Assembly: GCA_934670175.1 (NCBI GenBank)
Contig: CAKUOX010000007.1
Location: forward strand, 1 to 64,000
Origin: an uncultured Clostridia bacterium
Lineage (GTDB): Bacteria; Bacillota; Clostridia; Christensenellales; Aristaeellaceae
Reading direction: 5' to 3'
DNA length: 64,000 nucleotides
The notes below the pieces were generated by a model. It made no database searches. It saw only the letters and a program-made list of their open reading frames with translations, and was not told the origin of the DNA. Shown here piece by piece: positions 7,827 to 17,924 of the stretch. The translations under genes and the position numbers were made by a program. Each line of letters starts with the position of its first letter. Positions within the stretch are counted from its first letter, which is position 1.

Positions 7827-8142
7827 AGCGGCGCGCGTGCACCTGCATATAAGACCTTATTTTGATATAAGGATTCGCGGCTTTGCGAAATGGCGGATCT
7901 GAGGGAAACGTGTCGACAATCCCCGATGCGAAAATTAACAAAAAAGGCCGAAATTTGTAGGAATTTAACCCGAAGGACGCGAATAGTCTATTGCAAAGCG
8001 GGTCGCTTTATGATAAAGTCTTCGCGTGCTTCCGGAGCGTGGGAGCGCGCAAACGCCAGATAAGCGCTGGACGATCTGGAGAAGGGACGCAGCGTCCATT
8101 CCCATCATCCGCCGCTTGCTGGATCAGGGGAGTTAGATTTCA
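7827..8142. other. Intergenic region after parB
   Basis: This 316-base gap has no convincing gene. It contains a decayed family B repeat at 7871-7922, TTGCAA (7991-7996) and TATGAT-like boxes that may be the vanW promoter, and a leader with the start site at 8143. No clear terminator was seen for parAB. Confidence 0.5.
7871..7922. repeat. Family B repeat, decayed copy
   Basis: The layout matches family B: outer GGATT...AATCC, hairpin TTCGC/GCGAA, then a GGCGG core and GTGTCGACAAT end that resembles the GACGTCGACAATT end of the copy at 8735. Several pairs are lost. Confidence 0.45.
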
Positions 8143-8673
8143 ATGAAAAGAATTATGGCGCTGGCGCTGGCCATGGTGCTGCTTATGGCATCGGCGGCGG
8201 CGCTGGCAGAGGCGTTCACGCCCATTACCGTGGATGGGGACGACTATGGCAATTATCTGAACAATCTGGATACCTGTATCGGTTCAATAAACGATATGGA
8301 GCTGGACACGGGCGAGACCTTCTCGTTCAATGCCGCCGTAGGCGAGCGCACTGAGGCGCGCGGTTATCGAGCGGCGCCCAACGGCCGCGGCGTGGAGGTG
8401 ATCGGCGGCGGTGTGGCGCAGGTGGCGACGACCATCTATCTGGCCATCAAGAACATGGACGATATGGAGGTGCTGGAAAAGAGCACCTATGGCTCAGATT
8501 TCTGTGAAAATTATGTGGCGCGCGAGCAGGACGCCGTGCAAACCGATTACCGGCAGGCCATGGATTTCCGCTTCGTTAATCGCGGCGCAAGCGTGAAGAT
8601 CAATATCTGGCGCGATGACAGCAATATCTATTGCAGCCTTTCGGAGCTGGACGATACGGGCGACGAACAGTAA
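8143..8673 (+). CDS. VanW-like secreted protein
   Basis: This 176-residue protein has a signal peptide (MKRIMALALAMVLLMASAAA, cleaved near ALA-EA) and a compact VanW domain: DTGETFSFNAAVGERTEARG, then a GGGVAQVATTIYLA block and an FRFVNRGASVKINI strand. VanW domains occur alone or with peptidoglycan-binding domains in Bacillota; their function is unknown beyond association with the cell surface and vancomycin-resistance clusters. The family usually reads GGGVCQVSSTLY, so the conserved Cys is Ala here. At 176 residues this is little more than the minimal domain. It stands alone between parAB and a repeat array. Nothing here indicates vancomycin resistance. Confidence 0.75.
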   Translation: MKRIMALALAMVLLMASAAALAEAFTPITVDGDDYGNYLNNLDTCIGSINDMELDTGETFSFNAAVGERTEARGYRAAPNGRGVEVIGGGVAQVATTIYLAIKNMDDMEVLEKSTYGSDFCENYVAREQDAVQTDYRQAMDFRFVNRGASVKINIWRDDSNIYCSLSELDDTGDEQ

Positions 8674-8734
8674 GAAGAAGGATTTGATTGGCAGCGGGCA
8701 GGATGGCAGCATCCTGTCCGCTTTTTAGAAGGGT

Positions 8735-8797
8735 AAGAATTAGCAAAGCCAGAGCTTTGCGGGTCGGCGGCTCTGGCAAGAGACGTCGACAATTCTT
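8735..8797. repeat. Family B structured repeat, copy 1
   Basis: Outer stem AAGAATT (8735-8741) with AATTCTT (8791-8797); hairpin 1 GCAAAGC-CAGA-GCTTTGC; core GGGTCGGCG; hairpin 2 GTCGGCG with CGTCGAC (one G-T pair). The full repeating unit is 70 bases from 8728. Confidence 0.8.
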
Positions 8798-8804
8798 GAA
8801 GGGT

Positions 8805-8868
8805 AAGAATTAGCAAAGCCGGAGCTTTGCGGGTCGGCGGCTCTGGCAAAGAGACGCCGACAATTCTT
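8805..8868. repeat. Family B structured repeat, copy 2
   Basis: A tandem copy of 8735-8797. The outer stem AAGAATT/AATTCTT is retained, the hairpin 1 loop is CGGA, and hairpin 2 is restored to perfect pairing (GTCGGCG with CGCCGAC). Confidence 0.8.
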
Positions 8869-8875
8869 GAAGGGT

Positions 8876-8935
8876 AAGAATTAGCAAAACCAGAGTTTTG
8901 CGGGTCGGCGGCTTCTAACGGAACATCTGACAATT
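8876..8935. repeat. Family B structured repeat, copy 3
   Basis: Third tandem copy. Hairpin 1 is GCAAAAC-CAGA-GTTTTGC, a compensatory G-C to A-T change relative to copies 1 and 2. The right half has drifted and only AATT/AATT of the outer stem remains. Confidence 0.75.
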
Positions 8936-8977
8936 TGCCATATCCGCAAATGTGACAATTTGCCATATCCGCAAATG
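8929..8977. repeat. Short tandem duplication
   Basis: TGACAATTTGCCATATCCGC plus AAATG occurs twice in a row (8929-8952 and 8953-8977 region). It joins the end of the third family B copy and precedes the promoter of the nucleotidyltransferase gene. Confidence 0.8.
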
Positions 8978-9043
8978 ACGCTTGTTTTTTTTTATCGTAT
9001 GGTATAGAATAACATTATCACAATATTTGAGGAGACGTACCGA

Positions 9044-9943
9044 ATGGATACAACGCTCGTATTCATGGCTGCCGGCTTTGGCTCGCGCTTTGGCGGCGGC
9101 GTGAAGCAGATCGAGCCCGTGGGTCCCGGCGGCGAGGTCTTAATGGAATATGCCGCCTATGACGGGCTGCGTGCGGGCTTTAATAAAATCGTGCTGATCA
9201 TCCGGCGCGACCTTGAAAAGCAGTTTTGCGAGGGCGTTGGCCGCAGGCTGGAACGCCGCTGCGAGGTTGAATATGTATTTCAGTCATTAGAAGATCTGCC
9301 AGAGGGCTTTGCACTGCCGGAGGGACGGAAGAAGCCCTGGGGCACGGCGCAGGCGGTGCTGGCATGCCGCGATGCGGTGAAAACGCCGTTTTGCGTGCTC
9401 AATGCAGATGATTACTACGGCGCGCAGGCGTTTACGCTGATACACGATGCGCTGGTTCAGACGGATGGCGGGAACCCGTTGGACGGCTGCATGGCGGGAT
9501 ATGTGCTTGGCAACACCATTTCGGAGGCAGGCGCGGTGACGCGCGGCATTTGCATGGCGGATGAATGCGGGAGGCTTCTGGGGCTTACGGAAACGCGCGG
9601 CATCATTTCGCGCGAGGGAAGACCCTATATCGAGCCGGAAAAGCGCTATGCAGATCCGGCGGCGCTGGTCTCGATGAACATTTGGGGCTTCGGGCGCGCG
9701 CTGATCGATTATCTGGCGGAGGGCTTTGCGCCGTTCCTCCGTGGGCTGGGCGCGGACGCGCTTACAAAGGAATACCTGCTGCCTGAGGCGATCGCGCGTA
9801 TGGTCGCCGAGGGGCGCGGCAATGTCCGCGTGCTGCCGACAGGGGACAGGTGGTTCGGCATGACCTATCAGCAGGACAAGGCGCAGACGCAGCAGCGCAT
9901 TCGTGAATTGATCGCCGCGGGCGCGTATCCGGAAAGGTTATGA
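9044..9943 (+). CDS. Nucleotidyltransferase (sugar-phosphate NTP transferase fold)
   Basis: This 299-residue cytosolic protein has a GT-A-type nucleotidyltransferase fold. The N-terminal signature MAAGFGSRFGG is the variant of the GxGxR nucleotide-binding loop, followed by KPWGTAQAVLACR and the metal-binding block VLNADDYYG, where the Asp pair should bind magnesium. It resembles UTP/glucose-1-phosphate uridylyltransferase-like proteins of Clostridia, but substrate and nucleotide are not readable. The gene stands alone behind a long T-run and TATAGAAT box and is followed by a hairpin-rich gap. Alternative annotation: N-acetylhexosamine-1-phosphate uridylyltransferase-like. Confidence 0.8.
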   Translation: MDTTLVFMAAGFGSRFGGGVKQIEPVGPGGEVLMEYAAYDGLRAGFNKIVLIIRRDLEKQFCEGVGRRLERRCEVEYVFQSLEDLPEGFALPEGRKKPWGTAQAVLACRDAVKTPFCVLNADDYYGAQAFTLIHDALVQTDGGNPLDGCMAGYVLGNTISEAGAVTRGICMADECGRLLGLTETRGIISREGRPYIEPEKRYADPAALVSMNIWGFGRALIDYLAEGFAPFLRGLGADALTKEYLLPEAIARMVAEGRGNVRVLPTGDRWFGMTYQQDKAQTQQRIRELIAAGAYPERL

Positions 9944-10532
9944 ACATGTAATATCAGGCGGCAATGGCTGGCTGCGAAGAAGCATATTATTGAGCGAAGC
10001 GCCTCGGTCGGTCGAAAAGACAGGGAGAGTTCGAGAGGGTCGAAGCCCTCTCGAACTTCAATCGTGCCCAGCGGCGTGTACGGTGGGCACGGGGCGATTT
10101 TTGCGGCAGAAAATCTCATTTTCCAGAGCAAAAATCGTTTCCCTGCAGTTTTTGCGTTCGGAAATCTAAAGGATTTTAGCAAAAACTGGTGAGGGTGGCA
10201 GTGGCGGGGGAGCGTGCTTCCCCGTCCACCCAGCTTGTCAAAATCCTTTTTGACAAGCTGAGTGAAGCGCCTTCGGGCGCTTCGCCGCCGTTTTGGCGGG
10301 CGGCTGCATTACGATCTGGCATAGCGGTATGTTTTTGAGAACATTCAAATTTCGCTGAATATCGCGCGGATACTATGCTGAAATGAAAGTTATGGGCTTT
10401 AAACATGCAGATTTCAAGTGTGAAGCATGCGGGTGTGTCCGCGAAATCCGCAAATTGTAACAATTGCTTTTCAAACTGTACCTATATTAAAGACAGATAA
10501 AATAATTTACAATTAAATATGCCCTTAACCTA
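9944..10532. other. Hairpin-dense intergenic region
   Basis: About 590 bases without a credible gene. Consecutive stems: 10028-10057 (12 bp), 10063-10091 (8 bp, CGTGCCCA), 10095-10137 (CGATTTTTGC with GCAAAAATCG), about 10144-10187 (CAGTTTTTGC with GCAAAAACTG), about 10195-10228 (GGGTGG with CCACCC around an inner stem), about 10229-10260 (13 bp, AGCTTGTCAAAA), and GAAGCGCC-TTCG-GGCGCTTC near 10264-10283. The right end (10310-10532) is A+T-richer and shows nothing recognisable. Confidence 0.65.
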
Positions 10533-10561
10533 TTGCCTGCGGGGCGCAGATGATGTATACT
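10533..10561 (+). promoter_or_regulatory. Promoter of the TRAP operon
   Basis: TTGCCT (10533-10538), 17 bases, TATACT (10556-10561). It lies about 60 bases before the TAXI binding-protein start. Confidence 0.7.
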
Positions 10562-10619
10562 TTTAATAATGAACCGGTTTTTTTCCGGGGCAGTCGGAAA
10601 TATGAAATAGGGGGAAAAG

Positions 10620-11573
10620 ATGATGAGAAAGATTCTGGCTATTCTGCTTGCATTGGTTCTGACGCTGGGCTGCGCTTCTGCTCTCGCGGAGCTGACCTTC
10701 ACCACCGGCGGCACCTCCGGCACCTACTACGCCTTTGGCGGCGTGCTTGCTCAGTACATCACCGACCATTCCGACGTGGCTGTCACCGCAGTTGCGGGCG
10801 AAGGCTCTGCAGCCAACATCGACATGCTGGACATGGGCTTCGCGCAGCTGGGCTTTGTGCAGTCTGACGTTGCCTACTATGCATACAACGGCATCAACTT
10901 CGAACAGTACGAAGGCAATCCGATCAACAGCTTCACCGCGCTGGCCGCGCTGTACAATGAGACCGTGCAGCTGGTTACCTGCAATCCCGAGATCAAGTCC
11001 ATGGAGGACCTGAAGGGCAAAAACGTTTCCATCGGCGCTGCGGGCTCCGGCGTGTATTTCAACGCCATGGACTTCCTGGCCGCCTATGATATGACCATCG
11101 ACGACATCAATCCTCAGTACCTCTCCTTTGGCGATTCCGCCGAAGCGCTGAAGGACGGCAAGATCGACGCCGGCTTCGTGGTCGCGGGCGCCCCCACCAC
11201 CGCTGTGGTCGACCTGTGCTCCACCAAGGGCGCTTACCTGGTCGGCGTGGATGAGGAACACATCGCCAAGCTGAAGGAGCTCAACGGCGCTTACACCGAG
11301 TGCACGATCCCCGCTGGCACCTATGCCGGCATCGACGAGGACATCACGACCGTGGCCGTGAAGGCCATCATGATCGCCAATGGCGACGTGACCGACGATG
11401 AGGCTTACACCATCGTCTCCACCATCTTCGAGAACACTGCGGACATCGCTGCGGCGCATGCCAAGGGACTCGAGCTGAATCTGGAATACGCTTCCGAGTG
11501 CGGCCTGCCCTATCATCCGGGCGCTGCCAAGTACTTCGCCGAGAAGGGCATCACCGTTAAGACGGCGGAATAA
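10620..11573 (+). CDS. TAXI family TRAP transporter solute-binding protein
   Basis: This 317-residue exported binding protein belongs to the TAXI family (TRAP-associated extracytoplasmic immunogenic). It has a signal peptide (residues 1 to about 22), the family block TFTTGGTSGTYYAFGG, which forms the ligand loop, and the GAAGSGVYFNAMDFL block near residue 140. TAXI proteins capture small organic anions such as glutamate-like or dicarboxylate compounds; the ligand is not predictable here. Two ATGs (10620, 10623) follow GGGGG at about 6-8 bases. It serves the fused permeases downstream and is the only binding protein for both. Confidence 0.9.
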   Translation: MMRKILAILLALVLTLGCASALAELTFTTGGTSGTYYAFGGVLAQYITDHSDVAVTAVAGEGSAANIDMLDMGFAQLGFVQSDVAYYAYNGINFEQYEGNPINSFTALAALYNETVQLVTCNPEIKSMEDLKGKNVSIGAAGSGVYFNAMDFLAAYDMTIDDINPQYLSFGDSAEALKDGKIDAGFVVAGAPTTAVVDLCSTKGAYLVGVDEEHIAKLKELNGAYTECTIPAGTYAGIDEDITTVAVKAIMIANGDVTDDEAYTIVSTIFENTADIAAAHAKGLELNLEYASECGLPYHPGAAKYFAEKGITVKTAE

Positions 11574-11633
11574 ACTCCTTAGCGGGTTCCTAGCGCCAGA
11601 TTTGGCGCAATAACCACAATTTTATAGCCAATG

Positions 11634-11663
11634 GGGACTAAGGCAGCAGCATGCCCTAGTCCT
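11634..11663 (+). other. Intercistronic hairpin, TAXI gene to permease 1
   Basis: GGACTA pairs with TAGTCC and GGCA with TGCC around an AGCAGCA-type loop. There is no T-run; it probably stabilises the binding-protein mRNA or gives partial termination. A TATATAAT sequence follows and may be a weak internal promoter. Confidence 0.5.
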
Positions 11664-11708
11664 CTGCTATATAATAGATGGAAAAACTGAAGAGTTGGAG
11701 GGGAATGA

Positions 11709-13760
11709 ATGAGTTCTGAGAAAGACAAGGTCAATGTCAGTCCCGACATTGACAGCAACACGGAGTACGGTACGGCTGCGGACGTCGAGGCGATCATGCG
11801 CAGGTATGACCGCGAATCGAACGTGCGCATATGGGAGGGCAAGCCCAAGCTGGTGGTGCAGGGAATCGCGATACTGTTTTCGCTGTTCTGCCTGTACACC
11901 ACGCTCTTTGCCAACTTCATGGAGCAGATCCGCCTGAGCTCGTTCCTGGGCGCGGTCATCGTGATCGGTTTCCTGACCTATCCGGCCAAGAAGGGTTCGG
12001 TAAAGGTCAACCACATGCCCTGGTATGATATTGTGCTGATGGTTCTGGGCGCGGGCGCGTTCTTCTTCTATGCTTTCTCCGCCGAAACGGTGGTAAAGCT
12101 GAACATGCGCATCGCCAAGGACATGACTTACATCGTGATCGGCGCGGTCGGCATGCTGGTGCTGGCCGAGCTGTGCCGCCGCAGCGTGGGCATTCCGATC
12201 CTCTGCGTGGCGGGCTTCTTCGTAATCTATACCATCATTACGCTGTGGAACAGGGGCGGTATTCCGCTGATCGTCTACAAGCTGTTCTACGGCGATTCCG
12301 GCGTGCTGTCTACGCCGATTAATGTGTGCTCGAAGTACATCGTGGTGTTTATCATCTTCGGCGCGTTCCTTGAGCGCACGGGCATCGCTGAATTCTTCAT
12401 CAGCCTTGCCAACAGCCTGTGCGGCCGCTTTGCGGGCGGCCCGGCCAAGGTTGCGGTCGTGTCCTCCGCGCTGTGCGGCATGGTGTCCGGCTCCTCCGTG
12501 GGCAACACCGTGACCACCGGCTCCGTCACCATTCCGATGATGAAGAAAACCGGCTACAAGGCCGAGTTCGCGGGCGCGGTTGAAGCTGCGGCCTCTACGG
12601 GCGGCCAGATTATGCCGCCGGTCATGGGCGCGGCGGCGTTCCTGATGGCAGAATATGTGGGCGTGCCCTATTCCAACATCATCGTGCGCGCGATCCTGCC
12701 CGCCATACTGTACTTCCTGGGCATCTTCATCGCCGTGCATCTAGAAGCCAAGAAGCTGGGTCTGCGCGGTATTCCGGTAGATCAGCTGCCCCGTATCAAG
12801 GCTCTGGTTAAGGATACCTACCTGCTGCTCCCGCTGATCATACTGGTTTATCTGGTCAGCTCGAACACCAAGACCATGCAGTTCTCTGCGGCGGTGGCGA
12901 TCATCGCGGCCATCGTGGTCGGCTTCCTGAACAACATGCTGCGCTATCACCGTGAGAAGAAGGCCGGCGGCGAGATGACGAATACCTCCGGCAGTGCCCT
13001 GAAGGCGGCCTTCGGCATCGGCGGCGGCTTCGGCGGCAAGAACATTCTCGAGGCGCTGGACGCGGGCGGACGCGGCTGCATCTCCGTGGGCGTTGCCTGC
13101 GGCATTGCGGGCATCATCGCGGGCTGTCTGGCGGTCACGGGTCTGGCCTCCACGCTGATCAACGGCATCGTCAGCATTTCCGGCTCGTCCTCGCTGCTGG
13201 CGCTGGTTCTCACCATGCTGTGCTGCATCGTGCTGGGCATGGGCGTGCCCACCACGGCGAACTACTGCATCATGGCATCCACCTGCGCGCCGATCCTGAT
13301 CAAGATGGGCATTCCGACCATCGCGGCGCACTTCTTCGTGTTCTACTTCGGCATCGTAGCGGACATTACCCCGCCGGTGGCGCTGGCGGCGTATGCGGGC
13401 TCCGCGATCGCCAAGGGCAACCCGATGAAGACCGGCATTACGGCCACGCGCCTTGCCATCGCCGCGTTCATCATCCCGTTCGTGTTCGCTTACAGCCCGA
13501 TGATTTTGTTCGTGGGCGATGTGCTGTGGTATGACGTGGTGATCATCACGCTGACCGCGACCATCGGCATGATTTCCGTGGCGGCCGGCCTGAGCGGCTA
13601 CCTGCTTAAGGATATGAACATTCTCGAACGCGTGCTCACCATTGCGGGTGGCGTCGGCATGATCATTCCCGGCACGGTGACCGACCTCGTCGGCGTGGGT
13701 CTGGTGGCAGTGGTTGTGCTGATTCAGCTGCTGAACCGGAAGAAGACCGCGAAGGCCTGA
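11709..13760 (+). CDS. TRAP transporter fused permease (DctQ-DctM), paralogue 1
   Basis: This 683-residue membrane protein fuses the small four-helix DctQ-like part (about residues 50-200) to the large DctM channel part (about 200-660), the arrangement known as TAXI-TRAP 4TM/12TM fusion. It should import the ligand of the TAXI protein using a sodium or proton gradient. Key blocks include GMVSGSSVGNTVTTGSVTIP near residues 255-275, TGGQIMPPVMGAAAFLMAEY and GMGVPTTANYCIMAS. An N-terminal acidic cytosolic tail (about 45 residues) precedes the first helix. GGAGGGGAATGA precedes ATG 11709. It is followed by a second, very similar gene. Confidence 0.92.
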   Translation: MSSEKDKVNVSPDIDSNTEYGTAADVEAIMRRYDRESNVRIWEGKPKLVVQGIAILFSLFCLYTTLFANFMEQIRLSSFLGAVIVIGFLTYPAKKGSVKVNHMPWYDIVLMVLGAGAFFFYAFSAETVVKLNMRIAKDMTYIVIGAVGMLVLAELCRRSVGIPILCVAGFFVIYTIITLWNRGGIPLIVYKLFYGDSGVLSTPINVCSKYIVVFIIFGAFLERTGIAEFFISLANSLCGRFAGGPAKVAVVSSALCGMVSGSSVGNTVTTGSVTIPMMKKTGYKAEFAGAVEAAASTGGQIMPPVMGAAAFLMAEYVGVPYSNIIVRAILPAILYFLGIFIAVHLEAKKLGLRGIPVDQLPRIKALVKDTYLLLPLIILVYLVSSNTKTMQFSAAVAIIAAIVVGFLNNMLRYHREKKAGGEMTNTSGSALKAAFGIGGGFGGKNILEALDAGGRGCISVGVACGIAGIIAGCLAVTGLASTLINGIVSISGSSSLLALVLTMLCCIVLGMGVPTTANYCIMASTCAPILIKMGIPTIAAHFFVFYFGIVADITPPVALAAYAGSAIAKGNPMKTGITATRLAIAAFIIPFVFAYSPMILFVGDVLWYDVVIITLTATIGMISVAAGLSGYLLKDMNILERVLTIAGGVGMIIPGTVTDLVGVGLVAVVVLIQLLNRKKTAKA

Positions 13761-13857
13761 GGCCGAAGCTCCGTAACGGGGCAAAAAACGACTTAGCGGA
13801 TTCAAAGCGCTTTCCAGGTGCTAAGATCGGCGCTAAAACGGTAAATTCATAAAAACA

Positions 13858-13889
13858 GGGGATCAAGACATACATTTGTCTTGATCCCC
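13858..13889 (+). other. Hairpin between the two TRAP permease genes
   Basis: GGGGATCAAGACA (13858-13870) pairs perfectly with TGTCTTGATCCCC (13877-13889) around TACATT. No T-run follows. It may be an mRNA stabiliser or processing site that sets different levels of the two paralogues. Confidence 0.6.
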
Positions 13890-13932
13890 TATTGCGTCCA
13901 AAACGATCATCATTAAAATAGGAGGGGAGCAT

Positions 13933-15990
13933 ATGAGTTCTGAAAAGGACGGGATCCGTGTTGATTCAACAGCGGATGACATTGAAGTCGGCACGGCCGC
14001 AGATGTTGAAGCGATCATGCGCAGGTATGACCGCGAATCGAACGTGCGCATATGGGAGGGCAAGCCCAAGCTGGTGGTGCAGGGAGTTGCGATACTGTTT
14101 TCACTGTTCTGCCTGTACACCACGCTCTTTGCCAACTTCATGGAGCAGGTTCGCCTGAGCTCGTTTCTGGGCGCGGTCATCATTCTCGGCTTTCTGAATT
14201 ACCCCGTGAAAAAGGGTGTGATGAAGGTCAACCACATGCCCTGGTATGACATTGTACTGATGATTCTGGGCGCGGGCGCGTTCTTCTTCTACACCTTTTC
14301 TGCGGAAACGGTGGTGAAGCTGAACATGCGCATCGCCAGAGATACGACTTACATCGTGGTCGGCGCGATCGGCACGCTGGTGCTGGCCGAGCTGTGCCGC
14401 CGCAGCGTGGGCATTCCGATCCTCTGCGTGGCGGGCTTCTTCGTGGTCTATACCATCATTACGCTGTGGAACAGGGGCGGTATTCCGCTGATCGTCTACA
14501 AGCTGTTCTACGGCGACAGCGGCATTTTGTCCACGCCGATCAACGTGTGCTCGAAGTACATCGTGATATTTATCATCTTCGGCGCGTTCCTTGAGCGCAC
14601 GGGCATCGCGGATTTCTTTGTGAGCATGGCGAATGGCCTGTGCGGCCGCTTTGCGGGCGGGCCGGCGAAGGTGGCCGTGGTTGCCAGCGCCTTTGAGGGC
14701 ATGGTGTCCGGCTCATCCGTAGCCAATACCGTCGGTTCCGGCTCCGTCACCATTCCGATGATGAAGCGGCTCGGCTACCGGTCTGAGTTCGCGGGCGCGG
14801 TCGAGGCGGCGGCCTCCACGGGCGGTCAGATCATGCCGCCGGTCATGGGCGCGGCGGCGTTCCTGATGGCGGAATACGTGGGCGTGCCCTATTCCAATAT
14901 CATCGTGCGCGCGATCCTGCCCGCCATCCTGTACTTCCTGGGCATCTTCATCGCCGTGCATCTCGAGGCCAAAAAGCTGGGCCTGCGCGGGGTGCCGGCG
15001 GATCAGCTGCCGCGCTTTAAGGCGCTGATCAGAGAAACCTACCTGCTGCTCCCGCTGATCATTCTGGTTTATCTGGTCAGCTCGAACACCAGAACCATGC
15101 AGTTCTCCGCAGCGGTGGCGATCATCACAGCCATCGCGGTTGGCTTCCTGAATAATATTGTGAAGTATGCGCGCGAGAGGAAGGCCGGCGGCGAGATGAC
15201 GAATACCTCCGGCAGCGCCCTGAAGGCGGCCTTCGGCATCGGCGGCGGCTTCGGCGGCAAGAACATCCTCGAGGCGCTGGACGCGGGCGGACGCGGCTGC
15301 ATCACCGTCGGTGCGGCCTGCGGCATTGCGGGCATCATCGCGGGCTGTCTGGCAGTCACGGGTTTGGCCTCCACGCTGATCAACGGTATTGTGAAAATCT
15401 CCGGCTCCTCATCCATGCTGGCGCTGATACTGACCATGCTGTGCTGCATCGTGCTGGGCATGGGCGTGCCCACCACGGCGAATTATTGCATCATGGCCTC
15501 TACCTGCGCGCCGATCCTGATCAAGATGGGCATTCCGACCATTGCAGCGCACTTCTTCGTGTTCTACTTCGGCATCGTGGCGGACATTACGCCGCCGGTG
15601 GCGCTGGCGGCCTATGCGGGCGCGGCCATTGCCAAGGGCAACCCGATGAAGACCGGCATTACGGCCACGCGCCTCGCCATCGCCGCGTTCATTATTCCGT
15701 TCATTTTCGCATACAGTCCGGAAATACTGCTCGTTGGAGATCTGGTGTGGTACGATGTGGTACTGCTGGTCATCACGGCCATTCTGGGCATGATCGGCGT
15801 GGCGGCGGGGCTGAGCGGCTATCTGCTCAAGAAGATGAACGTTCTTGAGCGCCTGCTCACCGTCGCGGGCGGGCTGTGCCTGATGATCCCCGGCATTAAG
15901 ACAGATCTGGCGGGCATCGTGATCCTCGCCGCCGTGGTGGCGCTTCAGCTCTGCATTCGCAAAAAAGTTCCGCAGGGCGTAAGCGAATAG
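13933..15990 (+). CDS. TRAP transporter fused permease (DctQ-DctM), paralogue 2
   Basis: This 685-residue paralogue of the preceding gene is very similar across most of its length, including stretches that are near-identical at the DNA level (for example 14030-14130 with 11807-11907). Differences concentrate in the extreme N-terminus, in SAFEGMVSGSSVANTVGSGS (paralogue 1 reads SALCGMVSGSSVGNTVTTGS), and in the C-terminal helices. The variant block is in the part of DctM proteins that lines the transport site, so substrate range or coupling ion may differ. AGGAGGGGAGC precedes ATG 13933. Tandem duplication followed by partial sequence homogenisation is the likely origin. Confidence 0.92.
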   Translation: MSSEKDGIRVDSTADDIEVGTAADVEAIMRRYDRESNVRIWEGKPKLVVQGVAILFSLFCLYTTLFANFMEQVRLSSFLGAVIILGFLNYPVKKGVMKVNHMPWYDIVLMILGAGAFFFYTFSAETVVKLNMRIARDTTYIVVGAIGTLVLAELCRRSVGIPILCVAGFFVVYTIITLWNRGGIPLIVYKLFYGDSGILSTPINVCSKYIVIFIIFGAFLERTGIADFFVSMANGLCGRFAGGPAKVAVVASAFEGMVSGSSVANTVGSGSVTIPMMKRLGYRSEFAGAVEAAASTGGQIMPPVMGAAAFLMAEYVGVPYSNIIVRAILPAILYFLGIFIAVHLEAKKLGLRGVPADQLPRFKALIRETYLLLPLIILVYLVSSNTRTMQFSAAVAIITAIAVGFLNNIVKYARERKAGGEMTNTSGSALKAAFGIGGGFGGKNILEALDAGGRGCITVGAACGIAGIIAGCLAVTGLASTLINGIVKISGSSSMLALILTMLCCIVLGMGVPTTANYCIMASTCAPILIKMGIPTIAAHFFVFYFGIVADITPPVALAAYAGAAIAKGNPMKTGITATRLAIAAFIIPFIFAYSPEILLVGDLVWYDVVLLVITAILGMIGVAAGLSGYLLKKMNVLERLLTVAGGLCLMIPGIKTDLAGIVILAAVVALQLCIRKKVPQGVSE

Positions 15991-16008
15991 GCACCCATTG
16001 TATAATTA

Positions 16009-16046
16009 CAAGCCCGTTTTGCTTCGGCGAAACGGGCTTGATTTTT
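16009..16046 (+). terminator. Terminator of the TRAP operon
   Basis: CAAGCCCGTTT (16009-16019) pairs with AAACGGGCTTG (16030-16040), followed by ATTTTTATC. Confidence 0.9.
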
Positions 16047-16115
16047 ATCTGAAAATCATGTATCATTTAGCATAGATAAGTATTCAATTCATATCAGCGG
16101 CATGGAGGCAAAAAC

Positions 16116-17923
<1,808 letters not shown>

Positions 17924-17924
<1 letters not shown>

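Noticed and set aside
8628..8966. 112-residue minus-strand frame across the family B array
   Set aside because: Its repeated peptides simply mirror the tandem DNA repeats; there is no ribosome site and the left end overlaps the vanW gene.
9991..10027. GGTCGGTCGAAAAGAC as another family B core
   Set aside because: The surrounding bases do not form the outer stem or the two hairpins of family B; only a few bases of the core match.
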